This document shows, piece after piece, positions 30,435 through 39,297 of a stretch of DNA of 64,000 nt. The notes beneath the pieces were generated by a model, which saw only the letters and a program-made list of their open reading frames with translations, searched no databases and had not been told where the DNA came from. The stretch is taken from contig NZ_JAGGMR010000001.1 in NCBI RefSeq assembly GCF_017875645.1, positions 2,232,001 through 2,296,000 on the forward strand. The letters are read 5' to 3'. The stretch is from Nocardia goodfellowii (GTDB lineage Bacteria > Actinomycetota > Actinomycetes > Mycobacteriales > Mycobacteriaceae). The translations under genes and the position numbers were made by a program. Each line of letters opens with the position of its first letter. Positions within the stretch are counted from its first letter, which is position 1.

Positions 30435-31406
30435 CTAACTCCGGGTCGCCAATACCAGGGCGAACCGTTCGTCGGGGTCGGTCCACACCTGTTCGGTTGC
30501 GAAACCAGCTGTGTGGAGCTCGTTTTCGAGACCGTTCACGCGGAACTTCGCCGAGATCTCGGTCCGCATCTCTTCGCCTCGGGCGAACTCTACGGTGAGA
30601 TCGAGGTCGCGCACCGTGACAGTCATGTCTTCGGTTGCCGCCAAACGCATTTCGATCCATTCCTGCTCGGCGTCCCAGAGCGCGACATGACTGAACTTCT
30701 CCGGCTCGAAGTCCGCGCCGAGCCGGTTGTTCAACACGTGCAACACATTCCGGTTGAACTCGGCGGTCACCCCGGCCGCGTCATCGTAAGCGGGAACCAG
30801 GATCTCGGGCGCGATCACCAGGCCCGCGCCCAGCAGCAGGTGCTCACCCGGCTCCAGCACGTCGTGAATCCCCGCCAGAAATTCCGCGCGCTCGTCCGGC
30901 ACCAGATTGCCGATGGTGCCCCCGAGGAACGCGATCATCCTGCGTCCGCCGCCCGGCAGATTATGCAACGTATCGGTGAAGTCGCTGACCACACCGTGTA
31001 CCGCGAGACCCGGAAACTCGGCGGCGATCTCGTCCGCCGCCGCCCGCAATGCCGACGTCGAAACATCCTGGGGAACATAAGTTTTCAACGGCCCCCCCGC
31101 GCTGAGCGCGGTCAGCAGCAGGCGAGTCTTGGCCGCCGACCCCGCGCCCAACTCGACCAGCACCTCCGCCTGAGCCGCCCGCGCGATCTCACCGACCACC
31201 CGCTCCAGCAGCGCCCGCTCGGTGCGCGTCGGGTAATACTCGGCCAATTCCGTGATCCGCTCGAACAACTCGCTCCCGCGCGCGTCATAAAACCACTTGG
31301 GCGGCAACGACTTCGGATCAGCGGTCAACCCGATCCGGGCGTCCCTCCGCAACGCCGCAGTGAGGTCGTCGTCGGATAGGTAGATCTCCAGCGTCGGAGC
31401 GGTCAT
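30435..31406 (-). CDS. egtD: L-histidine N-alpha-methyltransferase EgtD
   Basis: 323 residues. Trimethylates histidine to hercynine using SAM, the first committed step of ergothioneine synthesis. Motifs: SLPPKWFYDARGSELFE, TRTERALLE, ELGAGSAAKTRLLL (SAM), FLGGTIGN and NRNVLHVLN. The ATG overlaps a TGA of the frame upstream (ATGA), and AAAGG lies 10 nt before it. Confidence 0.96.
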   Translation of the reverse strand: MTAPTLEIYLSDDDLTAALRRDARIGLTADPKSLPPKWFYDARGSELFERITELAEYYPTRTERALLERVVGEIARAAQAEVLVELGAGSAAKTRLLLTALSAGGPLKTYVPQDVSTSALRAAADEIAAEFPGLAVHGVVSDFTDTLHNLPGGGRRMIAFLGGTIGNLVPDERAEFLAGIHDVLEPGEHLLLGAGLVIAPEILVPAYDDAAGVTAEFNRNVLHVLNNRLGADFEPEKFSHVALWDAEQEWIEMRLAATEDMTVTVRDLDLTVEFARGEEMRTEISAKFRVNGLENELHTAGFATEQVWTDPDERFALVLATRS

Positions 31407-31705
31407 AGTGATACGCCTTTCGGTGTAGCTCGGAAATGTCGCGCTCGGGAAGCCACCCTTTGGCGGGCGGGCGTAAGGGGCGCGGTTCGGAGGACAAGGG
31501 CTCGAGGGCCGAGGCTCGAGGGCTCGGGACTGGGAAGGGCTGAGGCTCGAGGGCTCGGACTGGGAAGGGTTGAGGCTTGAAGGCTCGGGTTGGGAGGGTT
31601 GAGGCTTGAAGGCTCGGGTTGGGAAGGGTTGAGACTCGAGGGCGGGCTCGGAAAGCCGAAGCTCGAGGGGCGTGGCTCGGAAATGGTGGGGCTGGGGGAT
31701 GTCAT
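31403..31705 (-). CDS. possible Pro/Ser-rich protein between egtC and egtD
   Basis: A 100-residue frame (Pro, Ser, Leu and Arg rich) that starts with ATGA on the egtC stop and ends with ATGA on the egtD start, exactly bridging the two genes. Its middle is built from a ~30-bp tandem repeat read in shifting frames, giving PEPSSLNP- and PSPRAS-type segments. No homologue, signal or domain is recognised, and no ribosome site is evident. The minus strand is pyrimidine-rich and poor in stop codons here, so an accidental open frame is quite possible; an in-frame coupling spacer is the alternative. Confidence 0.35.
   Translation of the reverse strand: MTSPSPTISEPRPSSFGFPSPPSSLNPSQPEPSSLNPPNPSLQASTLPSPSPRASALPSPEPSSLGPRALVLRTAPLTPARQRVASRARHFRATPKGVSL
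31510..31629 (+). repeat. ~30-bp purine-rich tandem repeat between egtD and egtC
   Basis: Four consecutive units of 31, 30, 29 and 30 bp, each beginning GAGGCT(C/T)GA and ending GGGAAGGG(T/C)T or close to it, flanked by degenerate copies to about 31680. One strand is strongly purine-rich. Unit lengths vary, so this is a minisatellite and not selected as a fixed protein repeat. Confidence 0.85.
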
Positions 31706-32640
31706 GGGGTGACCGCCTGTCGACCGGCCTGGCTCAGCGGTTCGACCGAGAGGTGACCTGGGCGGGCAGTGACCAGGCAGCGGTCGGGGATCGGCTGCCA
31801 GCGCGGGTCGTCGTCGTAGGGTTCGGAGGAGAGGATCGCGCAGTCGTCGGTGACGAGCGCCGACAGGGCGTGGTGAACTGTGGTGGCCCAGAGCTGTGCA
31901 CCGTCGCCGAGCAGGAAGTTCAGTCGCGCGTCCGGCGCATGGGTGAGCACCGTGGTGGCGAGCAGCGCCAGGGCCGCCCCGGCGGACTCCACGAATCCTT
32001 CGGGGCCCGCCGAATCCAGCAGGTCACCCAGCAGCACCCACAGCGCCGCCGAGTCGGTGGCCGATTCGGCTTCCAGCAATTGCGCCGTCTCGAACAGCCG
32101 GGTCGCGCCCCACTGTGTCGCGGCGGTATCCAGATCCGACGAAACCGCGGTGAGCACTCGCCGCCACCCCGGCACCACACCGTTGTGGCTGAACGCCCAC
32201 CGGCCACCGAGGAACGGAGCGCAAGCTGCCCGCTCCACCGGCATGCCCACGGTCGCCGAGCGGATCGAGGCCAGCACCGCCGTCGACTTCAACTGCGGCA
32301 GCACCTCTTCCACCGCCGGATCGGTCCAGATCGGGGCCGGATTCCGATACCGGCTGACCACCACCCCGCCCCGAACCCCCATCCCGGAGTCCGGCACACC
32401 GCCGCGCCCGGCGGTATCCCCGCGCCCAGCCGCTCGCACCTGACCTTCCCCCTCCGTCACCGACGAAGGCACCGACTCGGCTGCCCGCCACCAGGCCACC
32501 CCGAACCCATCCGCGTTGATGGTGCCGCCACCGCGCATCTCCCGCGGGGCCCACGCCTGCGTGCGCAAAGAATGCGCACCCCGCGTAAGCAATTCCCCCA
32601 CACCGATTTCGGGGCCCACGTATCCGGCATGCCTGCACAT
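31702..32640 (-). CDS. egtC: gamma-glutamyl-hercynylcysteine sulfoxide amidohydrolase EgtC
   Basis: 312 residues, class II glutamine amidotransferase-like Ntn hydrolase. Removes glutamate from the hercynyl-gamma-glutamylcysteine sulfoxide made by EgtB. Cys2 is the nucleophile (MCRHAGYVG). GTINADGFGVAWW, AVLASIRSATVGMPVE, FSHNGVV and LSSEPYDDD are typical. It is much longer than the M. tuberculosis protein (about 233 residues). The extra length is mostly a Gly/Arg/Ser-rich insertion at about 53-92 and extra residues at about 150-195. Confidence 0.93.
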   Translation of the reverse strand: MCRHAGYVGPEIGVGELLTRGAHSLRTQAWAPREMRGGGTINADGFGVAWWRAAESVPSSVTEGEGQVRAAGRGDTAGRGGVPDSGMGVRGGVVVSRYRNPAPIWTDPAVEEVLPQLKSTAVLASIRSATVGMPVERAACAPFLGGRWAFSHNGVVPGWRRVLTAVSSDLDTAATQWGATRLFETAQLLEAESATDSAALWVLLGDLLDSAGPEGFVESAGAALALLATTVLTHAPDARLNFLLGDGAQLWATTVHHALSALVTDDCAILSSEPYDDDPRWQPIPDRCLVTARPGHLSVEPLSQAGRQAVTP

Positions 32641-32821
32641 CAGCGACCTCCATCGGGCAGTGTGGTCGGCTCAGGAAAATCCGAGGAAACCGCGATGTGC
32701 CACGCATGCGGCCGACGAGTCAGGCGAACCGGATTTCGATGCGCTTGGGCGTTGGCGCGATGTTGCGAACACCGAGGTGGCCCGGCATACCCCCCGATTG
32801 GCCGAATTTGCCTGCGTCGCA

Positions 32822-34171
32822 TCAGTTTTCCTCCGTCCGCAGGTCGCGGGCGAGGCGGAAACCGGCGAAGATCTGGCGGCGGATGGGGTGGTCCCAGTTG
32901 CGGAAGGTGCTGCGGCAGGCGACGGGGTCGGTGCCGAAGGAGCCGCCGCGTAGCACGCGGTAGTCCCCGCCGAAGAAGACTTTGGAGTACTCCCGGTAGG
33001 GGAAGGCGTGGAAGCCGGGGTACGGGTCGAAACCGGACGAGGTCCATTCCCACACGTCGCCGATCAGCTGATGGACACCGGCCGGGGAGGCTCCGGCGGG
33101 GTACGCGCCGACTTCGGCGGGTTCCAGGTGGCGCTGGCCGAGATTGGCTGTGCGGGAGTCGGGTTCGCTATCGCCCCACGGATAGCGGCGGGAGGCCCCG
33201 GTGGCCGGGTCGTAGCGGGCCGCCTTCTCCCATTCGGCCTCGGTGGGCAGGCGTTTACCGGCCCAATTCGCGTAGGCCTCGGCTTCGAACCAGCAGACGT
33301 GCACGACAGGTTGATTCGGGCGCAGCGGGGTCGGCACGCCGAACACGCGCCGCCACCACTGCCCGGCGGGATCACGGTCCCAGAACTGCGGCGCGACCAG
33401 ACCCGCTTCCTGGCGGTGCGCCCAGCCGCGGTCGGACCACAGCTCCGGACGGTCGTAGCCGCCGTCGGCGATGAAGGCCAGGTACTGCTCGTTGGTCACG
33501 GGCACGGCATCGATGGCGAATCCGGGCACGTGCGTGCGATGTGCGGGGCGTTCATTGTCCAGCGCCCATGGCTCGGTGGATGTGCCCATAGTGAATTCGC
33601 CTGCTGGAATGATGATTTCGCGGCCGACGAGCCCGCTGGTCGTGCCGGGCGGTGCGGGCGGCGCGCCGAGGACCGGCGCTCCGGCGCGTAGTTGGTGGGT
33701 GGCGAGCATGGTTTCGTCGTGCTGCTGCTCGTGCTGGGCGATCATGCCGAAGGCGAATCCGCCGTCGACCAGCGCGTCGCCGCGTAAATCGCTGGTGGCG
33801 AGCACATCCCAGACCTTCTCGCGCACCGTGCCGACGTAGCCGCGGGCCTGATCCGGGTCGAGCAGGGGCAGCGCCGGGCGGTTGGCGCGGGCGTGTTTGA
33901 ACGCGTCGTACAGCTCGTCGATGTCGGACCGCACCGCCTCCCGCCCGCCGACATCGCGCACCAGCCACAGTTCTTCCTGATTGCCGATGTGCGCGAGATC
34001 CCATACCAGCGGGCTCATCAGCCGCGAATGCTGCGCCACCAGTTCGTCTTCGTCGAGCGCGTCGGTGAGGGCCAAGGAGCGTTGCCGCGCTCGCGTGAGC
34101 ACCTCGGCGATCCGGCCGCGCAGCCGCTCGGTGGCACTGTTGTCGGACGCGGGTAAGTGATCACTGTTCAC
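32822..34171 (-). CDS. egtB: hercynine oxygenase EgtB
   Basis: 449 residues. Iron(II) enzyme that joins gamma-glutamylcysteine to hercynine with O2. N-terminal DinB-like domain with an iron His motif (HEQQHDETML) and HSRLMSPLVWDLAHIGNQEE; C-terminal formylglycine-generating-enzyme-like domain (GEFTMG, WEWTSSGFDPY, LRGGSF). GTG 34171 is chosen for GGAGGA 5 nt upstream; an open extension to 34372 is not homologous. It follows egtA by 70 nt. Confidence 0.95.
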   Translation of the reverse strand: MNSDHLPASDNSATERLRGRIAEVLTRARQRSLALTDALDEDELVAQHSRLMSPLVWDLAHIGNQEELWLVRDVGGREAVRSDIDELYDAFKHARANRPALPLLDPDQARGYVGTVREKVWDVLATSDLRGDALVDGGFAFGMIAQHEQQHDETMLATHQLRAGAPVLGAPPAPPGTTSGLVGREIIIPAGEFTMGTSTEPWALDNERPAHRTHVPGFAIDAVPVTNEQYLAFIADGGYDRPELWSDRGWAHRQEAGLVAPQFWDRDPAGQWWRRVFGVPTPLRPNQPVVHVCWFEAEAYANWAGKRLPTEAEWEKAARYDPATGASRRYPWGDSEPDSRTANLGQRHLEPAEVGAYPAGASPAGVHQLIGDVWEWTSSGFDPYPGFHAFPYREYSKVFFGGDYRVLRGGSFGTDPVACRSTFRNWDHPIRRQIFAGFRLARDLRTEEN

Positions 34172-34241
34172 GAGAGTCCTCCGAGGTCGACCGATCCGCG
34201 GACCGGTGGCCGCGCACCTGGGGATGGCTGTGCATGGGCGC

Positions 34242-35564
34242 TCATGACGGTTCCCGCCCGTTCGTGTGGCCGGCCGTCGCTTCGCCTTGCAGGGCACCGG
34301 CCGGATTCCGGCCCTGCCGGCATCGGCGCATCGCGGTGTCGAGTTCCGTTGCCGCGGTGGCGGACCCGGCATGGGCTGCCGCCAGTGCGAGCAGATCCGC
34401 GGCGATAGCGCGAATTTCCGGATCGGCCAGGCCGCATCGCGCCGCGTCCAGCCAGCATCCGGCGAGCGGAGCGGTCAGCGCTGTCGCCTCGGCCACCACC
34501 GCCGGCGTGGACATCAGGGCCTCGACCGCGAGAATCGGTGTGGCCCAGCTGTCCTCGGGTTGGGCGTCCAGATAGCGGATTTCCAGGTGACCGGCCGCCC
34601 GCACCGGTGGGAACAGGGTGGTCAGGTGGTAGTCCAGGTCGAGCAGGCCGGGGCCGCGGCCGATTTCGTCGTCCAGCGCGCCGGAGAGCCAGTCGGCGAA
34701 GGTGGCGCCCGGCGGGGCCGCCCAGCTGTCACCGTCGGCTCGGCGGACGCACAGCAGCGGAACATCGAGGGCCCAGCGGCTGTAGGACTCGATCGGGTCG
34801 GACCAATCCTCGGCGGGCGGGCGGGTGCGGGCGTAATCCAGGCGCAGCCAGGTACGCATGCGCTGGGAGGCCCAGGCGCCCGCCGGGGCGCCGCGCAGGA
34901 AAGGGGAGCAGGCGAAGGCGGCGAGCAGCGCCGGGCCCATCACGTACAGCGCTTTCCAGCGGGCGGCTACCTCCGCGCGGTCGGCGCCCGCGTCCACACT
35001 GATCTGGGTGGCGGCGGTGTTGCACATCATCAGCTTGCCGAAGGGGCCGATCCCGCCGAAGGACTGTTCCATGGCGCGATAGCGCGGGAGCCGGAGCAAC
35101 CGTTTGGGACGGCGATCGGCGTCGGCGGCGAGGGAGACGGTGCGGATGGCGCGGGATTCGAGGAGTTCGCGCAAGCGGCGGGCATCGTTGCCGAGCTGCT
35201 CGCACAGCTGTGCGGCGGTGGCGAACGGAGCGCTGGAGAGTTCGATCTGACCGCCGGGTTCGATGGTGACCCGGCTGCCCCCGGGCAGTGCGTGTGCCGG
35301 TGAATCGGGGGCGATGGACCGCGGTGCGTGCGGTCCGAGGGCGGCGGTTAGTGCAGTCAGCTGCGGGCGGGGTGCTGCGGCGGGACCTGATGCCGAACGC
35401 TCACCCTGCACGGTGAGCCACTCGAGTTCGGCACCGATCAGCGTGGGTGGGCCCAGCTTGAAGCAGACACCCCCGACGTAAGCTTCCGCCGCGGCGCGCG
35501 AGGACAATTCCCCGGACGTGGTGGCGCGGCCGGTCGAAACCGAATGCGCGAGCGTGACCGCCAT
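34242..35564 (-). CDS. egtA: glutamate-cysteine ligase EgtA
   Basis: 440 residues. Makes gamma-glutamylcysteine for ergothioneine. GCS2-type core: GAELEWLTV, TIEPGGQIELSSAPF, FGKLMMCNTAATQISVDAG and LEIRYLDAQ. ATG 35564 has GGAGG 5 nt upstream; an ATG at 35579 is less well placed. First gene of the egtABCD unit. Confidence 0.95.
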   Translation of the reverse strand: MAVTLAHSVSTGRATTSGELSSRAAAEAYVGGVCFKLGPPTLIGAELEWLTVQGERSASGPAAAPRPQLTALTAALGPHAPRSIAPDSPAHALPGGSRVTIEPGGQIELSSAPFATAAQLCEQLGNDARRLRELLESRAIRTVSLAADADRRPKRLLRLPRYRAMEQSFGGIGPFGKLMMCNTAATQISVDAGADRAEVAARWKALYVMGPALLAAFACSPFLRGAPAGAWASQRMRTWLRLDYARTRPPAEDWSDPIESYSRWALDVPLLCVRRADGDSWAAPPGATFADWLSGALDDEIGRGPGLLDLDYHLTTLFPPVRAAGHLEIRYLDAQPEDSWATPILAVEALMSTPAVVAEATALTAPLAGCWLDAARCGLADPEIRAIAADLLALAAAHAGSATAATELDTAMRRCRQGRNPAGALQGEATAGHTNGREPS

Positions 35565-35819
35565 CCCAACCTCCACCATGTTTCGTGCGGGCTGGGGGTT
35601 CGGTCCAGCACCGTAGGTTCGTGTTGCTTGTGCGAGCCCACTCGAGCCGGGCCGACCCGAACCAGCCTAGCGAGCGGCACCGACAAGAAATCGACAAGAA
35701 AACAAACTTCCCGGCTGACCAGGGCGGCTGCCGAGCCCACCAAATCGGTGTATTGATGCGGGACAACGCGGGGACCGAGGGCCAGCGCGCGGACCGCCGG
35801 AGGCGCTAGGGTCGTTGAC
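35565..35819. promoter_or_regulatory. divergent egtA/egtE promoter region
   Basis: 255 nt between divergent egt genes. For egtE, TAGGGT (35807-35812) is 7 nt before the ATG, a leaderless arrangement. The part near 35685-35710 is A-rich (AAGAAATCGACAAGAAAAC) and could hold the egtA promoter or an activator site. No clear dyad is seen. Confidence 0.45.
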
Positions 35820-36998
35820 ATGCTTGACGAAGGTCGCGTACGGGCGGAGACACCGGGGTGCGGGTCCGATTCCGGGACGGTGTTCCTGGACAGCGCCGGG
35901 TCTTCGCTGCCGTCGCAGGTTGTGCTCGACACTGTCATCGGGCACCTGCGGCGCGAAGCGGAGGTCGGTGGCTATCGGGCGGCGAACGAGCGCCTCGAGG
36001 ATCTCGCCGCCGTGAAGACTGATATCGGCACTCTGATCAACGCCGATCCGAGCTGTATCGCGCTGAGCGACAGCGCGACTCGCGCCTGGGCTGATTTCTT
36101 CTATTCCGTGCCGCTGGGCCCCGGTGACCGCATCCTGATCTCCGGCTCCGACTACGCCTCCAATGGCATTGCCGCGCTGCAACGTGCGCGCGCGACCGGC
36201 GCCCGGGTGGAACAGATCCCCACCGATCCGAACGGCCAGCTCGACCTCGACGCCATGGCCGACATGGTCGACGAACGCGTGAAATTGGTTTCGGTCCTGC
36301 ATGTTCCGTCCAATGGCGGCCTGGTCAACCCGGCGGCCGAAGCTACCCGAATCGCGCACTCGGTGGGCGCGCTGGTGCTGCTCGACGCGTGTCAGTCGGC
36401 TGGTCAAATCGCGCTGGACACCCGCGAACTCGATGTCGACGCCATGTCGGTCACCGGCCGCAAATGGCTGCGCGGCCCGCGCGGCACCGGATTCCTCTAT
36501 GTCCGACCAGAATTGGCCACGACCCTGGAGCCGCAGCGGTTGGATCTGCACAGCGCGCAGTGGACCAGCGCCGACAGCTACCAGCTGGCAGCCGACGCGA
36601 GCCGCTTCGAATTCTGGGAGTGCGATGTGGCCGGACGGCTCGGCCTCGGCGCCGCCGTCCGCTATCTGCTCGACCTCGGGCCCGAGGATGTCTACGCCGC
36701 CGTCGCCGCCCGCGCCGAATACTTGCGCAAGACGCTGCCCGAGATCCCCGGCGTGACCGTGCGTGATCTGGGCGTGCGGCACAGCGGGATCGTCTCGTTC
36801 ACCGTCGACGGGGTCGCCGCGTTCGACGTCCGCGACCGCCTCGCGGCGCGCGACATCACCGTCACCGTCAGCCAGGCGAGCTCCACTCTGCTGGATATGA
36901 CCGCCCGCGGCCTGGACGCCGTGGTGCGCGCCTCGCCGCACTGTTTCGTGAGCTTCGACGAACTCGATCGCTTCGTCGCGGCGCTCGCCGAGTTGTAG
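35820..36998 (+). CDS. egtE: hercynylcysteine sulfoxide C-S lyase EgtE
   Basis: 392 residues, PLP-dependent fold type I enzyme of the cysteine desulfurase-like class V family. Cleaves hercynylcysteine sulfoxide to ergothioneine, the last step. PLP contacts: [10 protein letters not shown] with the Asp, and the Lys in [28 protein letters not shown] at the N-terminus is typical of EgtE. It is divergent from egtA and is followed 5 nt later by RNase Z. Confidence 0.92.
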   Translation: MLDEGRVRAETPGCGSDSGTVFLDSAGSSLPSQVVLDTVIGHLRREAEVGGYRAANERLEDLAAVKTDIGTLINADPSCIALSDSATRAWADFFYSVPLGPGDRILISGSDYASNGIAALQRARATGARVEQIPTDPNGQLDLDAMADMVDERVKLVSVLHVPSNGGLVNPAAEATRIAHSVGALVLLDACQSAGQIALDTRELDVDAMSVTGRKWLRGPRGTGFLYVRPELATTLEPQRLDLHSAQWTSADSYQLAADASRFEFWECDVAGRLGLGAAVRYLLDLGPEDVYAAVAARAEYLRKTLPEIPGVTVRDLGVRHSGIVSFTVDGVAAFDVRDRLAARDITVTVSQASSTLLDMTARGLDAVVRASPHCFVSFDELDRFVAALAEL

Positions 36999-37003
36999 GG
37001 CCG

Positions 37004-37921
37004 ATGTCGCAGCGCGAACTCGTCGTCCTCGGCACCGCGAGCCAGGTTCCGACCAAGGTCCGCAACCACAACGGCTACCTGTTGCGCTGGGGATCGGAGG
37101 GGGTGCTGTTCGATCCGGGCGAGGGCACTCAGCGTCAGATGTCCTACGCCGGCGTCTCGGTCACCGACATCACCCGCATCGCGATCACCCATTTCCACGG
37201 CGACCACAGCCTCGGGTTGCCGGGCATCGTGCAGCGCATCAATCTGGACAAGGTGCCGCACCCGGTGCATGCCTACTATCCAGCCTCGGGCGAGGCGTAC
37301 TTCGAAAGGCTGTGCAACGCCACGGCTTTCCGCCGGAATGTGGAACTGACTCCGCATCCGATCGCCGCCGCCGGTCCGCTGGACGCACCGGACGCGCCGT
37401 TCGCCCTCGAGGCGATCCAGCTGTCCCATCCGGTCGACACCTTCGGCTACCGGCTCACCGAACCCAGCGGCCGCCGCATCCTGCCCAAGCGCCTGCGTGA
37501 ACTCGGCGTGCACGGCCCGGACATCGGTCGCCTGCAACAGCGCGGTTCGCTCGAAATCAACGGCCGCACCGTTACTTTGGCCGAGGTCAGCACTCCGCGA
37601 CCGGGCCAGAGTTTCGCCTTCGTGATGGACACCCGGCTCTGTGACGGCGTCTACGAATTGGCCTCGGGTGTCGACCTGCTCGTCATCGAAGCGACGTTCC
37701 TGGACGCCGATGTCCGTCTGGCCGAGGAGTACGGCCATCTCACGGCCGCCCAGGCCGCACGCGTCGCGGCCGAAGCCGGTGCCCGCAAACTCGTGCTGAC
37801 GCACTTCTCCCAGCGCTATCAGTCGTTGGATCCGCATCTCGCCGAAGCCGAAAAACACTTCTCCGGCGAGATCGTCGTCGCCCGCGATCTCAGCCGAATC
37901 CCGTTGCCGCCCCGCCGCTGA
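37004..37921 (+). CDS. rnz: ribonuclease Z
   Basis: 305 residues, metallo-beta-lactamase fold. Trims tRNA 3' ends. [18 protein letters not shown] at the N-terminus, zinc motif THFHGDH, the substrate-arm region, LVIEATFLD and LTHFSQRY near the end. It is probably co-transcribed with egtE. A convergent TetR gene follows after 2 nt. Confidence 0.95.
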   Translation: MSQRELVVLGTASQVPTKVRNHNGYLLRWGSEGVLFDPGEGTQRQMSYAGVSVTDITRIAITHFHGDHSLGLPGIVQRINLDKVPHPVHAYYPASGEAYFERLCNATAFRRNVELTPHPIAAAGPLDAPDAPFALEAIQLSHPVDTFGYRLTEPSGRRILPKRLRELGVHGPDIGRLQQRGSLEINGRTVTLAEVSTPRPGQSFAFVMDTRLCDGVYELASGVDLLVIEATFLDADVRLAEEYGHLTAAQAARVAAEAGARKLVLTHFSQRYQSLDPHLAEAEKHFSGEIVVARDLSRIPLPPRR

Positions 37922-37923
37922 CC

Positions 37924-38475
37924 TCAGGCGAGGTGTGCTTCGAGGACCTGGGTCACCAGTGCGCCGGGATCGGCGGCGGGTGCGATCAACGCCAGGCTGC
38001 GGTTGGCTTGCAGCGTGGCGATGCCGTGCAGGTTCGTCCAGAGGGCCAAGGCGCGTGCGGCCGGGTCGGCGGCGCCGGTGACATCGGCGACCAGGCCGGT
38101 GAACTGCTCGAAGATCGGCAGTGTGGTGGCTCGCAGGTTCTCGCCGGATCCTTCGAGCAGGTCGTGCCGGAACATCAGCGTGAACATCTCCGGTCGGGCG
38201 GCGGCGAAGTCGACATAGTCGACGGCCATCGCGCGCAGGCGGTCTCGAGGCTCCGCCGCCGGGTCGATTCGGGCGAACCGCGCGAGGAGATCGGCGAATC
38301 CGCGGGCCGCGATCGCCCCGAGCAGTGCCTGGTGGGTGGGGAAGTGCCGGCGCGGCGCGCCGTGCGAGACGCCCGCGGCCCGGGTGATCGTGCGCAGACC
38401 GAGCTGACCCGCGCCGACTTCCTCCAGTAGTTCCACGCCGACGCCGACCAATCGCTCACGCAGGGATTCGGGCAT
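37924..38475 (-). CDS. TetR-family repressor with twin operators
   Basis: 183 residues. HTH at the N-terminus (LGLRTITRAAGVSHGAPRRHFPTHQAL), then a WHG-type C-terminal domain (FTLMFRHDLLEG, ALWTNLHGIATL). It is divergent from an acyltransferase gene, and the intergenic space holds two identical palindromes. It most likely represses itself and the acyltransferase; the ligand may be an acyl or lipid compound. Confidence 0.9.
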   Translation of the reverse strand: MPESLRERLVGVGVELLEEVGAGQLGLRTITRAAGVSHGAPRRHFPTHQALLGAIAARGFADLLARFARIDPAAEPRDRLRAMAVDYVDFAAARPEMFTLMFRHDLLEGSGENLRATTLPIFEQFTGLVADVTGAADPAARALALWTNLHGIATLQANRSLALIAPAADPGALVTQVLEAHLA

Positions 38476-38485
38476 GGCGTTCAGT

Positions 38486-38524
38486 GTAGACAGTGTCTAC
38501 TCCAATCGTGTAGACAGTGTCTAC
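38486..38524. promoter_or_regulatory. two identical TetR operators
   Basis: GTAGACA-G-TGTCTAC is a perfect 7-1-7 palindrome, present at 38486-38500 and again at 38510-38524, 24 bp apart centre to centre. Both lie between the TetR start and the acyltransferase start. The spacing is more than two helical turns, so two dimers could bind side by side. Confidence 0.85.
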
Positions 38525-38546
38525 AACCTGGTTCAGGAGGAAATCC

Positions 38547-39206
38547 ATGTGGTACCGGCTCTTCAAACACGTCCTGCTCGGGCCGCTGCTGCGGCTGCTG
38601 GGCCGGCCGAAAGTGGAGGGCCTGCACCATGTTCCGCCGGACGGACCGGTCATCATCGCGGCCAATCATCTCGCGGTGATCGATTCGCTGTATCTGGCGC
38701 TGATCCTGCCGCGCCGCGTCACCTTCCTGGCCAAGCAGGAGTACTTCACCGGCACCGGACTGAAGGGCCTCTTCCAGCGGTGGTTCTATACCGTCGCCGG
38801 TCAGGTCCCGGTCGACCGCACAGGCGGCACCGCGGCCGCCGACGCCTTGGCCGCGGCGACCGGAATCCTCGAGGCGGGCGGCATCTGGGCCATTCACCCG
38901 GAGGGCACCCGCTCACCGGACGGCCGGATCTACCGCGGCCGCACCGGCGCCCTGCGCGTCGCCATGGCCACCGGTGCGCCGGTCATCCCGGTGGTCCTGT
39001 CCGGTACCGACCGCATGAACCCGCGCGGCAGCAGGTTGTTGCGGCCCACCAAGATTCGGATCAGCATCGGCGCGCCCCGCTACTACTTCGCCGCCGGCCC
39101 GCAGACCACGCCGCGCGCCGCGACGGACGAACTGATGCGTGAACTCGCCGCCCGCGCCGGACGCCCCTACGTCGACCGCTACGCTGCCACCTTCGCCCCG
39201 CGCTGA
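38547..39206 (+). CDS. PlsC-type lysophospholipid acyltransferase
   Basis: 219 residues. AANHLAVID (HX4D block I), FLAKQEYF, HPEGTRSPDG (block III) and VIPVVL (block IV) define a 1-acyl-glycerol-3-phosphate acyltransferase-like enzyme at the membrane. AGGAGG lies 6 nt before the ATG. It is controlled by the divergent TetR with twin operators, unlike a constitutive PlsC, so it may be a conditional acyltransferase. An acyl-AMP ligase gene follows 91 nt later. Confidence 0.92.
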   Translation: MWYRLFKHVLLGPLLRLLGRPKVEGLHHVPPDGPVIIAANHLAVIDSLYLALILPRRVTFLAKQEYFTGTGLKGLFQRWFYTVAGQVPVDRTGGTAAADALAAATGILEAGGIWAIHPEGTRSPDGRIYRGRTGALRVAMATGAPVIPVVLSGTDRMNPRGSRLLRPTKIRISIGAPRYYFAAGPQTTPRAATDELMRELAARAGRPYVDRYAATFAPR

Positions 39207-39297
39207 CTCGTTGCGGCGAAACGGGTTAACGCCGGTCGGGTCGCGCGGGATAGTGGGACAGGAGCACAGCCCGGCATGTCGATGAGGGAGTCGGACG

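Noticed and set aside
31510..31629. ~30-bp repeats considered as a CRISPR array
   Set aside because: Head-to-tail units with no unique spacers; a minisatellite.
31672..33474. 600-codon plus-strand frame across egtC and egtB
   Set aside because: Arg/Gly/Pro-rich shadow of two confirmed genes on the other strand.
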